From the NCBI GenBank assembly GCA_018623155.1, contig JAAZVZ010000006.1, forward strand, positions 1-64,000: a stretch of 64,000 bases of DNA. Reading direction: 5' to 3'. Origin of the DNA: Glaciecola sp. Its GTDB lineage: Bacteria; Pseudomonadota; Gammaproteobacteria; Enterobacterales; Alteromonadaceae. The position numbers and the translations under genes were made by a program. Each line of letters opens with the position of its first letter. The first letter of the stretch is position 1. Below, piece after piece: positions 1-8,705 of this stretch. The notes beneath the pieces are model-generated. The model saw only the letters and a program-made list of their open reading frames with translations, made no database searches and was not told the origin of the DNA.

Positions 1-498
1 AATGCCAAGACTGAATACGTTTATGACATACTGGCACGACTGGGCTTTATGTACTCGTCGAGTACGTATCCGATAGAGCACGATTTGTATGGCGTACCAC
101 ACTGGCCAAGGTTTCCCTACCGTCACCCTTCTGGCATTGTTGAGATCCCCATTCCCACCTTGCGCCAGAACCAGACCAACATAGGCATTGGTGGCGGTGG
201 GTATTTTCGTTTATTTCCTTATTGGTTTTCTAAACGTCGGATCAATGAGTTCTTAACACAAGAACAAAAGCCATATAGTTTTTATTTTCACCCTTGGGAG
301 ATTGACCCGGATCAACCTCGAGTCAAAGACGCCCCGTTAAAATCTAAACTCCGCCACTATGTGAATTTGAATGGCATGGAAGATAAGCTGAACAAATTGC
401 TTCGTGATTTTGCTTGGTCTTCCATGGCAATGGCATATGCCGATGAGCTTTCAGAGCTGGCGCCCAAAGTCCCAATGGATCTGTCGAGAACAGCATGA
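1..498 (+). CDS. XrtA-associated polysaccharide deacetylase, C-terminal part
   Basis: The reading frame is already open at base 1, so only the last 165 residues are here and the start lies outside the window. The visible part matches the C-terminal half of exosortase-A-linked NodB-type deacetylases: a YSSSTYPIEHDLYG stretch (about residues 18-31 of the fragment) and the YFHPWEIDPDQPR motif of the DUF3473 extension. The metal-binding NodB motifs would lie upstream and cannot be checked. The family is thought to remove acetyl groups from exopolysaccharide. The stop overlaps the xrtA start by ATGA at 495-498, so the two genes are translationally coupled. Confidence 0.85.
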   Translation, partial: NAKTEYVYDILARLGFMYSSSTYPIEHDLYGVPHWPRFPYRHPSGIVEIPIPTLRQNQTNIGIGGGGYFRLFPYWFSKRRINEFLTQEQKPYSFYFHPWEIDPDQPRVKDAPLKSKLRHYVNLNGMEDKLNKLLRDFAWSSMAMAYADELSELAPKVPMDLSRTA

Positions 499-2054
499 CA
501 ACAGCGACATACAGTCATCTGAAAGCGTCACAAAGGACGTTGATTTCATTGTGCTTGGTGTTATTGGGTTGGGCGTTCTTCTGCTTTGCCGGAATCAGCA
601 GCGCAGTGGGTATTTGGGGGGGGTCAGAGATCTTCCAGCACTGCTTTTTGGTGATCCCCGGCGCAATTTACTTGATATGGCAAGAGCGCTCCGTTTTGCA
701 ACAGTTACCGATACGACCAGCATGGCAAGCCTTACCTGTTGTCTGTGGGCAGTTGGTGTTGTACGTGGTGGGTGTCGCAGGCGATATTCAGCTGTTTATG
801 CACGTTGCAGCGTTTTCTCTGTTGCCGACGTTAATTTGGCTCGTCATTGGTAATCGTGCGGCATCCCACATCATATTCCCGTTAATGTTTATGCTATTTG
901 CCATTCCGATTGGCGAAGAACTGGTGCCATGGTTACAAGAAATCACCGCTGATATGGCTGTGTACTTGTTGCAACTCACCGGTGTGCCATTGTTTCGCAC
1001 AGGGCTATACATCGAAGTACCTGGCGGGAAGTTTTTGGTTGCTGAAGCCTGCTCTGGAATCAGCTTTTTTATCGCATCAGTGGTGATTGGTAACTTGTAT
1101 GCGTATATGAACTTGTTTTCTTGGCGACGCCGAGTGGGTTTTGTGATGTTATCCATTGCGTACCCCATCGTCGCCAATGCAATCAGGGTGTATGGCATTA
1201 TCTTAACTGGGTATTTGAGTGACATGGAACACGCAGTCGGGGCGGACCATCTTGTGTATGGGTGGGTGTTTTTTGCGGTGGTTATTGTGAGTTTAATATT
1301 CTTAGGTGAGCTATTTCGTTGCGGAGACAGCAAGGTGAACGACTCTGATAAGGCTCATTCTATTGCACACAGTACGTCCACTTCCCCACAATATTGGGTG
1401 GTGATCTTGGTATTAATGTTGTTAGGGGCTGCCCAATGGTGGCAAGCCCAAGTCCAGAACCGAATTGAAGCACCTTGGTCGTATTCGAGTACACCTGTTA
1501 CAGAAGTGATGAGTGTAGGGAATAATGCACAATGGAGAGCCTCTTTACCCAGCACGCCCTGGGCACCGCAGTTTCATCATGCAGCGGCTGAGCAGTTATC
1601 TACCCACCAATACCTTGACCAAGTCTATCAAAGTTACCAAGTCTCGTTTGATGGCAAACACGGTGAGTTAGTGAGTTTCCAAAATAAACTCTATCTGCAA
1701 GATCGTTGGACGTTGGTTGAGCGCAATCAATTCACGTTGAGCGACGGCAGTGAGGTATTGGCCGATCACATTAGCTCTCCACGAGGTGAACAGCAGGTGA
1801 TCTATTATGCGTACTGGTTTGACGGGCAGTGGTACAGCAGCAAAACGCAGGTCAAACTGATGCAAACGTTCGCAGCATTGTTGCATCAAGAGACGGTGAT
1901 GCGGCTGCTCGCCATCAAATTGCCAGTTGCAGATGATGCAGTGGCGCAGCAGCGTCATCAAGCCATCATTAACAATCGCTTTGCTGAGTATCTTACTCGT
2001 ACTGATGCCCTGCGCTTGTCTGGCACGGTTCGACGCTCACAGGAGGCGCAATAA
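495..2054 (+). CDS. xrtA: exosortase A fused to EpsI domain
   Basis: This is an integral inner-membrane transpeptidase-like enzyme that cleaves PEP-CTERM sorting signals during export. The first 270 or so residues carry several membrane segments and the exosortase catalytic set: Cys186 in EACSGIS, Arg231 in NAIRVYG and His252 in the following helix. After about residue 290 comes another membrane segment and a roughly 200-residue periplasmic region resembling EpsI (DUF3485). That explains the 519-residue length, against about 300 for a stand-alone exosortase. The start overlaps the deacetylase stop. The stop shares one base with the next start (TAATG), which has AGGAGG at 2041-2046. The likely substrate in this window is the protein at 24754-25812. 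Confidence 0.93.
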   Translation: MTTATYSHLKASQRTLISLCLVLLGWAFFCFAGISSAVGIWGGSEIFQHCFLVIPGAIYLIWQERSVLQQLPIRPAWQALPVVCGQLVLYVVGVAGDIQLFMHVAAFSLLPTLIWLVIGNRAASHIIFPLMFMLFAIPIGEELVPWLQEITADMAVYLLQLTGVPLFRTGLYIEVPGGKFLVAEACSGISFFIASVVIGNLYAYMNLFSWRRRVGFVMLSIAYPIVANAIRVYGIILTGYLSDMEHAVGADHLVYGWVFFAVVIVSLIFLGELFRCGDSKVNDSDKAHSIAHSTSTSPQYWVVILVLMLLGAAQWWQAQVQNRIEAPWSYSSTPVTEVMSVGNNAQWRASLPSTPWAPQFHHAAAEQLSTHQYLDQVYQSYQVSFDGKHGELVSFQNKLYLQDRWTLVERNQFTLSDGSEVLADHISSPRGEQQVIYYAYWFDGQWYSSKTQVKLMQTFAALLHQETVMRLLAIKLPVADDAVAQQRHQAIINNRFAEYLTRTDALRLSGTVRRSQEAQ

Positions 2055-3385
2055 TGGGGCAGACAAGTGAAATGAAAGGCATGAAGGTGTTGTTTGTCTG
2101 TCAACGTGTGCCATACCCTCCGAACAAAGGGGAAAAACTCAGAACCTATCATCAGATTGACTATTTGACACAACATGGGGTGGACGTTGAGGTATTAGCC
2201 TTGGCTGAATCCCAATCCGATGAGCAAGATTGTGCAGCGTTAGCACAACATGTCTCTCGAGCCAAATGTGTTAGGTTGCCTCATAAATGTCTGCGTTATC
2301 TCACTGCATTGACACAAGACCGAGCCATCAGTGAAAGGTATTTTTATTCTCACCAAATGCAAACGCTCCTCAATGAATGGGTTGCTGAGACAGAGTATGA
2401 GGCGGTGATATTGACTGCGTCGAGTTTGTATCGCTATGCCCAGAGCAGTGGATTGTTACAGCAAGGGATGTCTCAAATAGGGGGCGGTGAGACTCTGTAT
2501 CAACCAACGCGTATCTTATTTGATTTTATGGATGTGGACTCAGACAAATGGTCTCAGTACGCAGACGCTGTGTCATGGCCGATGTCTTGGGTGTACCGAA
2601 GGGAGTCAGTGAAGGTGGCTGAGCTTGAACGGCGAGCGCTCATCGGTGCAGACAAGGTGTTTTTGATTGCAGAGAAAGAGCGCGAGTTGTTTGTGTCTGT
2701 GCATGGTTCTAATCATGTAGAAATGGATCTCAAAAAAATACTCGATGAACGGGTCGATGTGTTGGGTAATGGCATTGATCAGAGGGTCTTTTTTCCAGCC
2801 AACAAAGTACGTACTAATGAAACCTCACTGACACGATTCTTATTTGTCGGCGTGATGGACTACAAGCCCAATGTGGAGGCTATGTTGTGGTTTGTCGAAT
2901 ACGTTTGGCCGTCGATTAAAATGCATTACCCCAAAGCTAGCTTGTCTATTGTGGGGATGAATCCCGTAAAGGAGATAAGAAAGCTCGATACTAGACACGA
3001 TATACAGGTCACGGGGCGTGTCGATGATGTGGTGCCTTATTTTCATCAGGCGGATGTGTTTGTGGCGCCATTTCAAATTGCGCGTGGCGTACAGAACAAG
3101 ATCTTACAAGCCATGGCATGTGGTCTGCCCGTGTTAGGTTCAAGTCTAGGGTTTGAGGGGATTGAGATGACCCATGGGCAAGAGGGGTTTGTGTGTAATG
3201 ATGTAAGTGCTTACTTATCTTCTTTGGCAGATTTGCAAAATTCTATATTGTATCAGGACGTGGTCACTCAGGCTGAGCGATTAATCGACACACGATATTC
3301 TTGGGCTGGGCAATTACAAGCCTTGGCAGAGCAGTTGTCGACTGAGCAGCGAGATGATGAGTACATCAAACAGGTGTGCGCATGA
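2054..3385 (+). CDS. XrtA/PEP-CTERM-associated glycosyltransferase (GT4 type)
   Basis: A cytoplasmic or membrane-peripheral sugar transferase of the group regularly linked to exosortase A clusters. The N-terminus has LFVCQRVPYPPNKGEKLRTY, and ILFDFMDVDSDKW lies near residue 155; both are hallmarks of this subfamily. The C-terminal Rossmann half contains the GT4-type donor-site region around FVAPFQIARGVQNKILQAMA. The first ATG has an AGGAGG 7 bases upstream and overlaps the xrtA stop. An internal Met at residue 10, nearer the conserved core, is a possible alternative start. It probably adds a sugar to the exopolysaccharide repeat unit; donor and linkage cannot be read from sequence. Confidence 0.88.
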   Translation: MGQTSEMKGMKVLFVCQRVPYPPNKGEKLRTYHQIDYLTQHGVDVEVLALAESQSDEQDCAALAQHVSRAKCVRLPHKCLRYLTALTQDRAISERYFYSHQMQTLLNEWVAETEYEAVILTASSLYRYAQSSGLLQQGMSQIGGGETLYQPTRILFDFMDVDSDKWSQYADAVSWPMSWVYRRESVKVAELERRALIGADKVFLIAEKERELFVSVHGSNHVEMDLKKILDERVDVLGNGIDQRVFFPANKVRTNETSLTRFLFVGVMDYKPNVEAMLWFVEYVWPSIKMHYPKASLSIVGMNPVKEIRKLDTRHDIQVTGRVDDVVPYFHQADVFVAPFQIARGVQNKILQAMACGLPVLGSSLGFEGIEMTHGQEGFVCNDVSAYLSSLADLQNSILYQDVVTQAERLIDTRYSWAGQLQALAEQLSTEQRDDEYIKQVCA

Positions 3386-3987
3386 AGCGGTTGTTATTTT
3401 TGATCATATCTTTCCTGCAACTGCCGATAATAGTTTTATATAGGTTGGTCAGTGTCGCGGTTGGTCAGAGTGGCCGAGACAGTGTGTTTCAAAGTTTTAT
3501 GCAATTTTTGTCTCTGGCACCAGGCAAGATAGGCAGTTATCAGCGCAATGCCTTTGCACACTGGGTGATTAAACACTGGCATTGGAACAGTTATATTGGC
3601 TTTGGGGCATTGTTCTCACATACCGATACCTCGATTGGTGAAGGTGTTTATATTGGACCTCAGTGTAACATTGGCAAATGCTCGATAGGCAAAGACACTT
3701 TGCTTGGCAGCGGGGTGCATATATTAAGCGGCAAAAAACAGCATGATTTTGCCCGCAGTGATGTGCCGATCCGTGACCAAGGGGGCGTATTTGAAAAAAT
3801 ATCCATCGGTGAGAACTGCTGGATTGGTAATGGCGCGATTGTGATGGCGTCGGTGGGCAACGGTTCAGTTGTCGCAGCGGGTGCAGTGGTAGTAAATACT
3901 GTTCCAAATGGTGTCATTGTTGGCGGGAATCCAGCAAAAGTGATTAAAACCATCAAGGAGGAAACCCATGCAATTGGTAATGAGTAA
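3382..3987 (+). CDS. hexapeptide-repeat acyltransferase (WbbJ-like)
   Basis: A left-handed beta-helix acyltransferase, probably O-acetylating the exopolysaccharide with acetyl-CoA. From about residue 75 it shows repeated hexads such as IGEGVY, IGPQCN, IGKCSI, IGENCW and IGNGAI, ending in the usual VVGGNPAKVIK tail. Its conserved His is probably in the KKQHDFA segment. An in-frame GTG at 3376 is possible, but the ATG at 3382 overlaps the upstream stop by ATGA and fits the coupling seen along this operon. The gene runs 20 bases into the next one. The exact acceptor is unknown. Confidence 0.85.
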   Translation: MKRLLFLIISFLQLPIIVLYRLVSVAVGQSGRDSVFQSFMQFLSLAPGKIGSYQRNAFAHWVIKHWHWNSYIGFGALFSHTDTSIGEGVYIGPQCNIGKCSIGKDTLLGSGVHILSGKKQHDFARSDVPIRDQGGVFEKISIGENCWIGNGAIVMASVGNGSVVAAGAVVVNTVPNGVIVGGNPAKVIKTIKEETHAIGNE

Positions 3988-5218
3988 ATTATTGCAAGGG
4001 ATGATATTTGGCATTGGCGCGCTTATAGTCATGGGTGGCGCGGGTATCGTGGGTGTGACTCAGTTCACCAACTACAATCTAAAAGACATTCTCTACAAAG
4101 TTCAAGAAAAAACCGGCACTGCCACGGTTGTAGAACCGTTTGCCGAACCTGTTTCGGTCATTAAAGATTTTGGCAAAACCCCACGTTTAACTGTTTCCCC
4201 TGATATGAAGGTGCGTTACGCCTCCAATGTGCAAGAGCTTAATCAGGCGCTGGTGGATGCAAACAAGTCTGGGAACACCGTTATTTACCTAGTAGATGGG
4301 GTATATAACATCGGAAGGACACTGAATATTAACGGTGAAAACATCACAATGATGTCAGTGTCGGGCAATCCTTATGAAACGGTGATTAAAGGTGGCGGGT
4401 TTGATAGCGGGATTGGGAATCTGATAAGGGTCAATCGTTCTGGTTTTCGCATGGATGGTATTACCTTGACGGATGCGTCTTATCATACGGTTCAGGTAGC
4501 CGGTGAGATGGATGTAGATAATGTGCATTTTAATCGGATGATTTTTCAGGATGCAAAAGAGCAGCTGTTTAAAGTGTCTCACAACTACAATAACTCTCCA
4601 GAAAAGACCAGTGACAACGGGATCGTAGAACATTCTATCTTTCAATATACCCGCGGCATAGCCTACCAATATTATACTGGGGGCATTGATGCCATTGGTG
4701 CAACCAATTGGATTGTTGAAAATAATATCTTTCGCGATATTTCGAGTCCTTCAAAGAGGATTGCTCAATATGCAGTGCACTTTTGGATTAACTCAAAAGA
4801 CAATATTGTAGCTGATAATTTATTTATTAATAATGATCGGCATATCGGTTTTGGCTTAGGCCATCAAAAGAAAAATGTCAAACTCAATCACTCTGGTGGT
4901 GCGATTAGAAATAATGTCATTTTGCACGCAAAGACAACCCCCTTTGCGGATACGGGGATTGCACTAGAACAAAGTCCAAACACCTTAATTGAAAATAATA
5001 TTATCTATTTAAGTCATAGTTATCCGAGGGCGATCGAATATCGTTTTGTTGAAACCCAGCAAGTTATCATCAAGAACAATGAAGTAAATAGAAAGATAGC
5101 TTCTAGAGACGGGGGGAATGCGAAAGTTGTTGGTAATAAACAAATAAATGAAGAAGCAATTTTTTTGATTTCGTTGAGAAAAATGGCTGAATCATTGGGT
5201 ATTCAGAGTATTTACTGA
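3968..5218 (+). CDS. membrane-anchored right-handed beta-helix protein
   Basis: One N-terminal hydrophobic segment (about residues 9-30) leads to an extracytoplasmic region rich in repeated short strands such as NNIFRDIS, DNLFINN, NNVILHA, ENNIIYL and KNNEVNR. This is the pattern of right-handed parallel beta-helix (pectate-lyase-like/CASH) folds. Such proteins include polysaccharide lyases, epimerases and binding proteins; I see no diagnostic catalytic motif, so activity is undecided. The start at 3968 is favoured by AAGGAGG ending 6 bases upstream and lies inside the preceding gene. The stop overlaps the next ATG by one base. Its position in the operon suggests it acts on the polymer in the periplasm. 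Confidence 0.75.
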   Translation: MQLVMSKLLQGMIFGIGALIVMGGAGIVGVTQFTNYNLKDILYKVQEKTGTATVVEPFAEPVSVIKDFGKTPRLTVSPDMKVRYASNVQELNQALVDANKSGNTVIYLVDGVYNIGRTLNINGENITMMSVSGNPYETVIKGGGFDSGIGNLIRVNRSGFRMDGITLTDASYHTVQVAGEMDVDNVHFNRMIFQDAKEQLFKVSHNYNNSPEKTSDNGIVEHSIFQYTRGIAYQYYTGGIDAIGATNWIVENNIFRDISSPSKRIAQYAVHFWINSKDNIVADNLFINNDRHIGFGLGHQKKNVKLNHSGGAIRNNVILHAKTTPFADTGIALEQSPNTLIENNIIYLSHSYPRAIEYRFVETQQVIIKNNEVNRKIASRDGGNAKVVGNKQINEEAIFLISLRKMAESLGIQSIY

Positions 5219-6033
5219 TGCGAGCTATTGCCATTATTCTTCTTATCCCATCGTTGATGCTTACGCTCATAAACTTATATGGCATAACTCAATCAATGGA
5301 GCAAGATAGTATTCCAAGCGAACACCTCCTATTTGGTGAGAGGGATAAAAATATTAGCTCAGATGAGTTGAAAGTTGGGATTAATAAATTAAATGAAGAA
5401 AGTGACACAGATTTTGCCAAACGATTAACTTTACTCATTGCTGATGGAATATCTCATATATATTGGGATAAATACGAACCTGAAAAGTTTCATCAGCAAA
5501 TACCTATTTGGGAAAATTGGATTTTATGGGGTATGGGTGAGTTTTCCGGTATACCTGAGTTCGAGCGGTATCATTTTACTCAAATTAATAAGTCTATCGA
5601 GCGTGGGATTGGGTTATGCGGTGATGTGAGTATGCTGCTTTCAGAAATTTTGAATGAAAATCAAATTAAAAATCAGATAATTAGCACATCTGAACATGTC
5701 ATTGTCGAATTAACAGAACAAAATCTCACTTTAGATCCTGATTTTGGCGTCTATTTTGAGAGGAGTTTTTCCACACTAAGCAATCATCCAGAGATCACTA
5801 AAAAGGTATATTTAGATGCGGGATATAGCCAAGGCCGAGCAGATCTTCTTGCAAATGCGTATGAAAGCGATGGCGTTTTGAAGTGGGATGGGGCTAAACA
5901 CTTTGTCACAAAGAAGTATTATTTCGAACGTATTTCTTACGTTCTTAAATGGATGCTACCAATCATAACTTTATTCATTGGAATTTTAATATTAAAAAAA
6001 TACGCTAAAAGTTGTACTAAGGATGGGAGGTAA
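5218..6033 (+). CDS. membrane protein with transglutaminase-like domain
   Basis: Not a named gene I recognise. The 271-residue protein has an N-terminal signal-anchor (about residues 4-22), a central extracytoplasmic domain and a C-terminal membrane helix (about 240-260) followed by a Lys-rich tail. The central domain has the transglutaminase-like triad: Cys134 in GLCGDVS, His160 in TSEHVIVE and Asp173 in LDPDFG. The spacing is as expected for transglutaminase-like thiol hydrolases. It could process a peptide or cross-link a protein at the cell surface. Codon use is AT-rich compared with genes further left, as for its right-hand neighbours. It starts on the last base of the beta-helix stop. 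Confidence 0.7.
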   Translation: MRAIAIILLIPSLMLTLINLYGITQSMEQDSIPSEHLLFGERDKNISSDELKVGINKLNEESDTDFAKRLTLLIADGISHIYWDKYEPEKFHQQIPIWENWILWGMGEFSGIPEFERYHFTQINKSIERGIGLCGDVSMLLSEILNENQIKNQIISTSEHVIVELTEQNLTLDPDFGVYFERSFSTLSNHPEITKKVYLDAGYSQGRADLLANAYESDGVLKWDGAKHFVTKKYYFERISYVLKWMLPIITLFIGILILKKYAKSCTKDGR

Positions 6034-6034
6034 T

Positions 6035-6124
6035 GTGGGAGTAGAAGGCCTAGGAAAGCTGATAATGTTTGTAGCTATTATCTACTGTATTGTTTATTAC
6101 AATAAACGCAGTGATGAGTCATGA
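6035..6124 (+). CDS. small single-span membrane peptide (29 aa)
   Basis: A GTG-initiated frame of 29 codons that most gene callers would drop. Its ribosome site GGGAGG (6025-6030) sits 4 bases before the GTG, and its stop overlaps the ligase start by ATGA at 6121-6124, the same coupling as every other junction here. The product has a hydrophobic helix, LIMFVAIIYCIVYY, then the basic/polar tail NKRSDES. The alternative ATG at 6033 stops after three codons. A role as a small partner of the polymerase/ligase or the transglutaminase-like protein is inference. Confidence 0.55.
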   Translation: MGVEGLGKLIMFVAIIYCIVYYNKRSDES

Positions 6125-7407
6125 TTTCTGACTTAATTACACTATGCTTACTGGTTTGTTTTTGTGTGTTTGGGATTACCAGACCACACGTTGCTATGTT
6201 GGGTTTAGTTTGGGTCAATACTTATAAACCAATGGAGTCATCGTATGCTTTCATGAGCGGCAAACCAGTATCAATGATGATGAGTGTGTTTTTTATATTT
6301 GTTTGCTTGATTAATTTTAAAAAAATAAGAGTTCCTAAATCCTTTTTATATCATTTTATTTCACTTGGTACGATGATTTGGCTTTCAATTTCTAATTTGG
6401 ATGCTGAATTTCCGATATTTGCATCTTGGAAGTATGAAAATGTCATAAAGTTATTGATTTTTTGCTATCTCATCCCTTTTGTGGTTATTGATAAAAAGCA
6501 ATTTGAGCAGTTTTTATGGATAGCTTTAATCTCTTTTGCAACATTTGCTTTTTTCGGGGGAATAAAGTCGTTGCTTGGCGGCGGTGGCTATGGCATGAAT
6601 CTCATTGGTATCCGTTCAACAATGTGGTCTGAAGGGAGTATTCTATCCAATCAAATGCTTAGCTTAATACCGATATTGCTTTTCCTTGGATTTAATACTC
6701 AAATTTCAAAAAGTAACAAGTTATTTAAATATTTGGCCATCGGTTATTCAGTGTGTTGTGTGCTAATTTTAATTGGGACACAGGCTCGCTCTGGGTTAGT
6801 CTGTTTGATTTTACTGATAGGGTTTGCAATCTGGTATTCTAAACAGAAAGCAAAAATATTGGGCGTCGCACTCATTCTTCCTCTTTTGTTACTACCTCTT
6901 GCTCCACCGGAATGGTTTGATCGCATGAGTACTATTCAAAGCAAGGATACTATCGCAACTGAAGCATCTGCTATGGGAAGAGTGGTGGTATGGCGATGGG
7001 CAATTGATTACTTTAAGGATAATCCATTTACAGGCGGAGGATTTTTATCCTATCGAGCTAATGCTGGAAAACTAGCGGACTATGCACGCGAAGGTGAAGT
7101 TGTAATAGACCATGTTAACCCTAAGGCCTATCATAATATTTTATTTGAAGTGACAGGGGCATCAGGTTTTGTCGGTTTAGCGTTCTTCTTGGGAATGTTG
7201 TGTTTTATTTATTTTAAGTGTCTTGAGTTTATTCAAATATATTCCGATAAGACTTATGTGCAAAATTTCAGCCGTGCAACGATAGTCTCTATGCTTGTAT
7301 ATTGCGCTGGTGGAATGTTTGTTAGTTACGCATATTATCCGTGGCTATATTATCTCTTTGCTGCAACCGTTATTGTTGAACTTATTTTCAAGGAAGAGAA
7401 AAAATGA
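6121..7407 (+). CDS. XrtA-associated O-antigen ligase/polymerase-like membrane protein
   Basis: A polytopic inner-membrane protein of about 10-12 helices with the Wzy/WaaL-like architecture. It has a large periplasmic loop after the EASAMGRVVVWRWAI region (about residues 280-345) containing conserved Arg and His residues (NPKAYHNILFEV). The N-terminus, ITRPHVAMLGLVWVNTYKP, is typical of the putative O-glycosylation ligase found with exosortase A. It would polymerise the repeat unit or transfer glycan to a sorted protein; which cannot be decided here. The start is coupled to the 29-residue ORF, and the stop overlaps the next gene by ATGA at 7404-7407. Confidence 0.85.
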   Translation: MISDLITLCLLVCFCVFGITRPHVAMLGLVWVNTYKPMESSYAFMSGKPVSMMMSVFFIFVCLINFKKIRVPKSFLYHFISLGTMIWLSISNLDAEFPIFASWKYENVIKLLIFCYLIPFVVIDKKQFEQFLWIALISFATFAFFGGIKSLLGGGGYGMNLIGIRSTMWSEGSILSNQMLSLIPILLFLGFNTQISKSNKLFKYLAIGYSVCCVLILIGTQARSGLVCLILLIGFAIWYSKQKAKILGVALILPLLLLPLAPPEWFDRMSTIQSKDTIATEASAMGRVVVWRWAIDYFKDNPFTGGGFLSYRANAGKLADYAREGEVVIDHVNPKAYHNILFEVTGASGFVGLAFFLGMLCFIYFKCLEFIQIYSDKTYVQNFSRATIVSMLVYCAGGMFVSYAYYPWLYYLFAATVIVELIFKEEKK

Positions 7408-8705
7408 AAAAAGTATTGTTTATCGCTTATCTCTATCCACCCATCGCAAACTCTGGGACACAGAGAAGTGCAAAATTTTCCAAACACCTAGCCAAGTTTG
7501 GATGGGAGCCTCATGTATTAACCGTCTCAAATCCCCCTGGTACCAACTTTGATGAATCTTTATTGAGCGAGGTCAGTAACGTTCAACACATATATCGAGT
7601 ACCGTTGCTATCAAAACAAATTGTTGAACAAAGCCGTCGCTTTTTACCTGAGACTCTCGCTAATATTTTCGAAGACAAATTTGAATGGCGTTTACGCAAT
7701 AAAAATGCATTTCCAGATGTATTTGGTGATTGGATATCGACTGCATCGCAAAAAGGTATCGAGATTTGTCAGCAAGAAGACATCGATCTGATTTATTGTT
7801 CTGGCCCGCCATGGTCTGTATTTGTTGTAGGTCAAAAAGTGAAAGCTAAAACCGGAATTCCACTCGTATTAGATTATCGAGATTTGTGGACAGAAGAGTA
7901 CGCACGTTTTGATACCGAGACTACTGACGAGATCAAGCAAAAAACAAAAACATTAGAAATGAGTATCCTGCAAAAAGCTGATCATGTTATTGCTACAACT
8001 AATTCTGCTGCAGAAATTTTAAAACAGAAGTTCAATGAATACGATATGTCAATCTCATGCATCACTAATGGGTATGACAAGGATGAATTCCATGAACATT
8101 CAGATACTGATAATGTTAAGAATAAAAAAATATTCACCTTTGCTTACACAGGTGTATGGAAAAAAGGATATTCTCCAAAAGAGTTTATTGAGTCATTTAT
8201 CAAAGTCGTTGATACAAATAATTTCAGCTCAAAGATAGATATGGCTGGTTTTGAGTCAACTATGCTGATTGATAATGGAATTCAATCTTCTCATATTAAT
8301 GTCCTTGGACATGTTAACCATAAAAGAGCCATTGAAATTATGCATCAGGCTGATTGTTTATTTTTGATGACGCCAGATAACGAATATGGGGATATATGTT
8401 TACCGGGTAAATTGTTCGAATACATTGCATCTGGAACACCTATTTTAGCCTACATACCAAAGGGTTGCGAAATTTGGAAATTTCTGGAAAGTTTTGGCGG
8501 TGCAATATGTGTTGAGCGCGGAAATAAAGCGGCATTAGAGAAGACCATAACCGATATCTTAGCGCAAGGCCCCGGCATTTTCCCAGAACTAAATAAAGCA
8601 AAACTTCGCAATATTGAGCGTCAATCGTTAACTGAGAAATTAGCAAACGTTTTTGATAATTGCGTTAGCAAAGCTAATACAAAAGCATCGTCAAGTGTCA
8701 TATAA
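7404..8705 (+). CDS. glycosyltransferase family 4
   Basis: A 433-residue GT-B fold sugar transferase. The N-terminal acceptor domain starts KVLFIAYLYPPIANSGTQRSA, with the Gly-rich loop of GT4 enzymes. The C-terminal donor domain includes FAYTGVWKKGYSPKEF and the LPGKLFEYIASGTPILAY motif, with the conserved Glu near residue 340. It is presumably soluble or membrane-peripheral, adding one sugar of the repeat unit. The DNA is AT-rich. The 3' end overlaps the upstream-most possible starts of the following flippase. Donor sugar unknown. Confidence 0.85.
   Translation: MKKVLFIAYLYPPIANSGTQRSAKFSKHLAKFGWEPHVLTVSNPPGTNFDESLLSEVSNVQHIYRVPLLSKQIVEQSRRFLPETLANIFEDKFEWRLRNKNAFPDVFGDWISTASQKGIEICQQEDIDLIYCSGPPWSVFVVGQKVKAKTGIPLVLDYRDLWTEEYARFDTETTDEIKQKTKTLEMSILQKADHVIATTNSAAEILKQKFNEYDMSISCITNGYDKDEFHEHSDTDNVKNKKIFTFAYTGVWKKGYSPKEFIESFIKVVDTNNFSSKIDMAGFESTMLIDNGIQSSHINVLGHVNHKRAIEIMHQADCLFLMTPDNEYGDICLPGKLFEYIASGTPILAYIPKGCEIWKFLESFGGAICVERGNKAALEKTITDILAQGPGIFPELNKAKLRNIERQSLTEKLANVFDNCVSKANTKASSSVI

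Noticed and set aside
404-853. 149-residue plus-strand frame overlapping the deacetylase end and xrtA start
   Set aside because: It lies almost wholly inside xrtA in another frame and lacks any family resemblance; xrtA has intact catalytic residues in its own frame.
788-1333. 181-residue minus-strand frame antisense to xrtA
   Set aside because: It is a shadow of the conserved exosortase coding sequence with low-complexity Thr/Asn/Ile composition; no ribosome site or neighbour on that strand.
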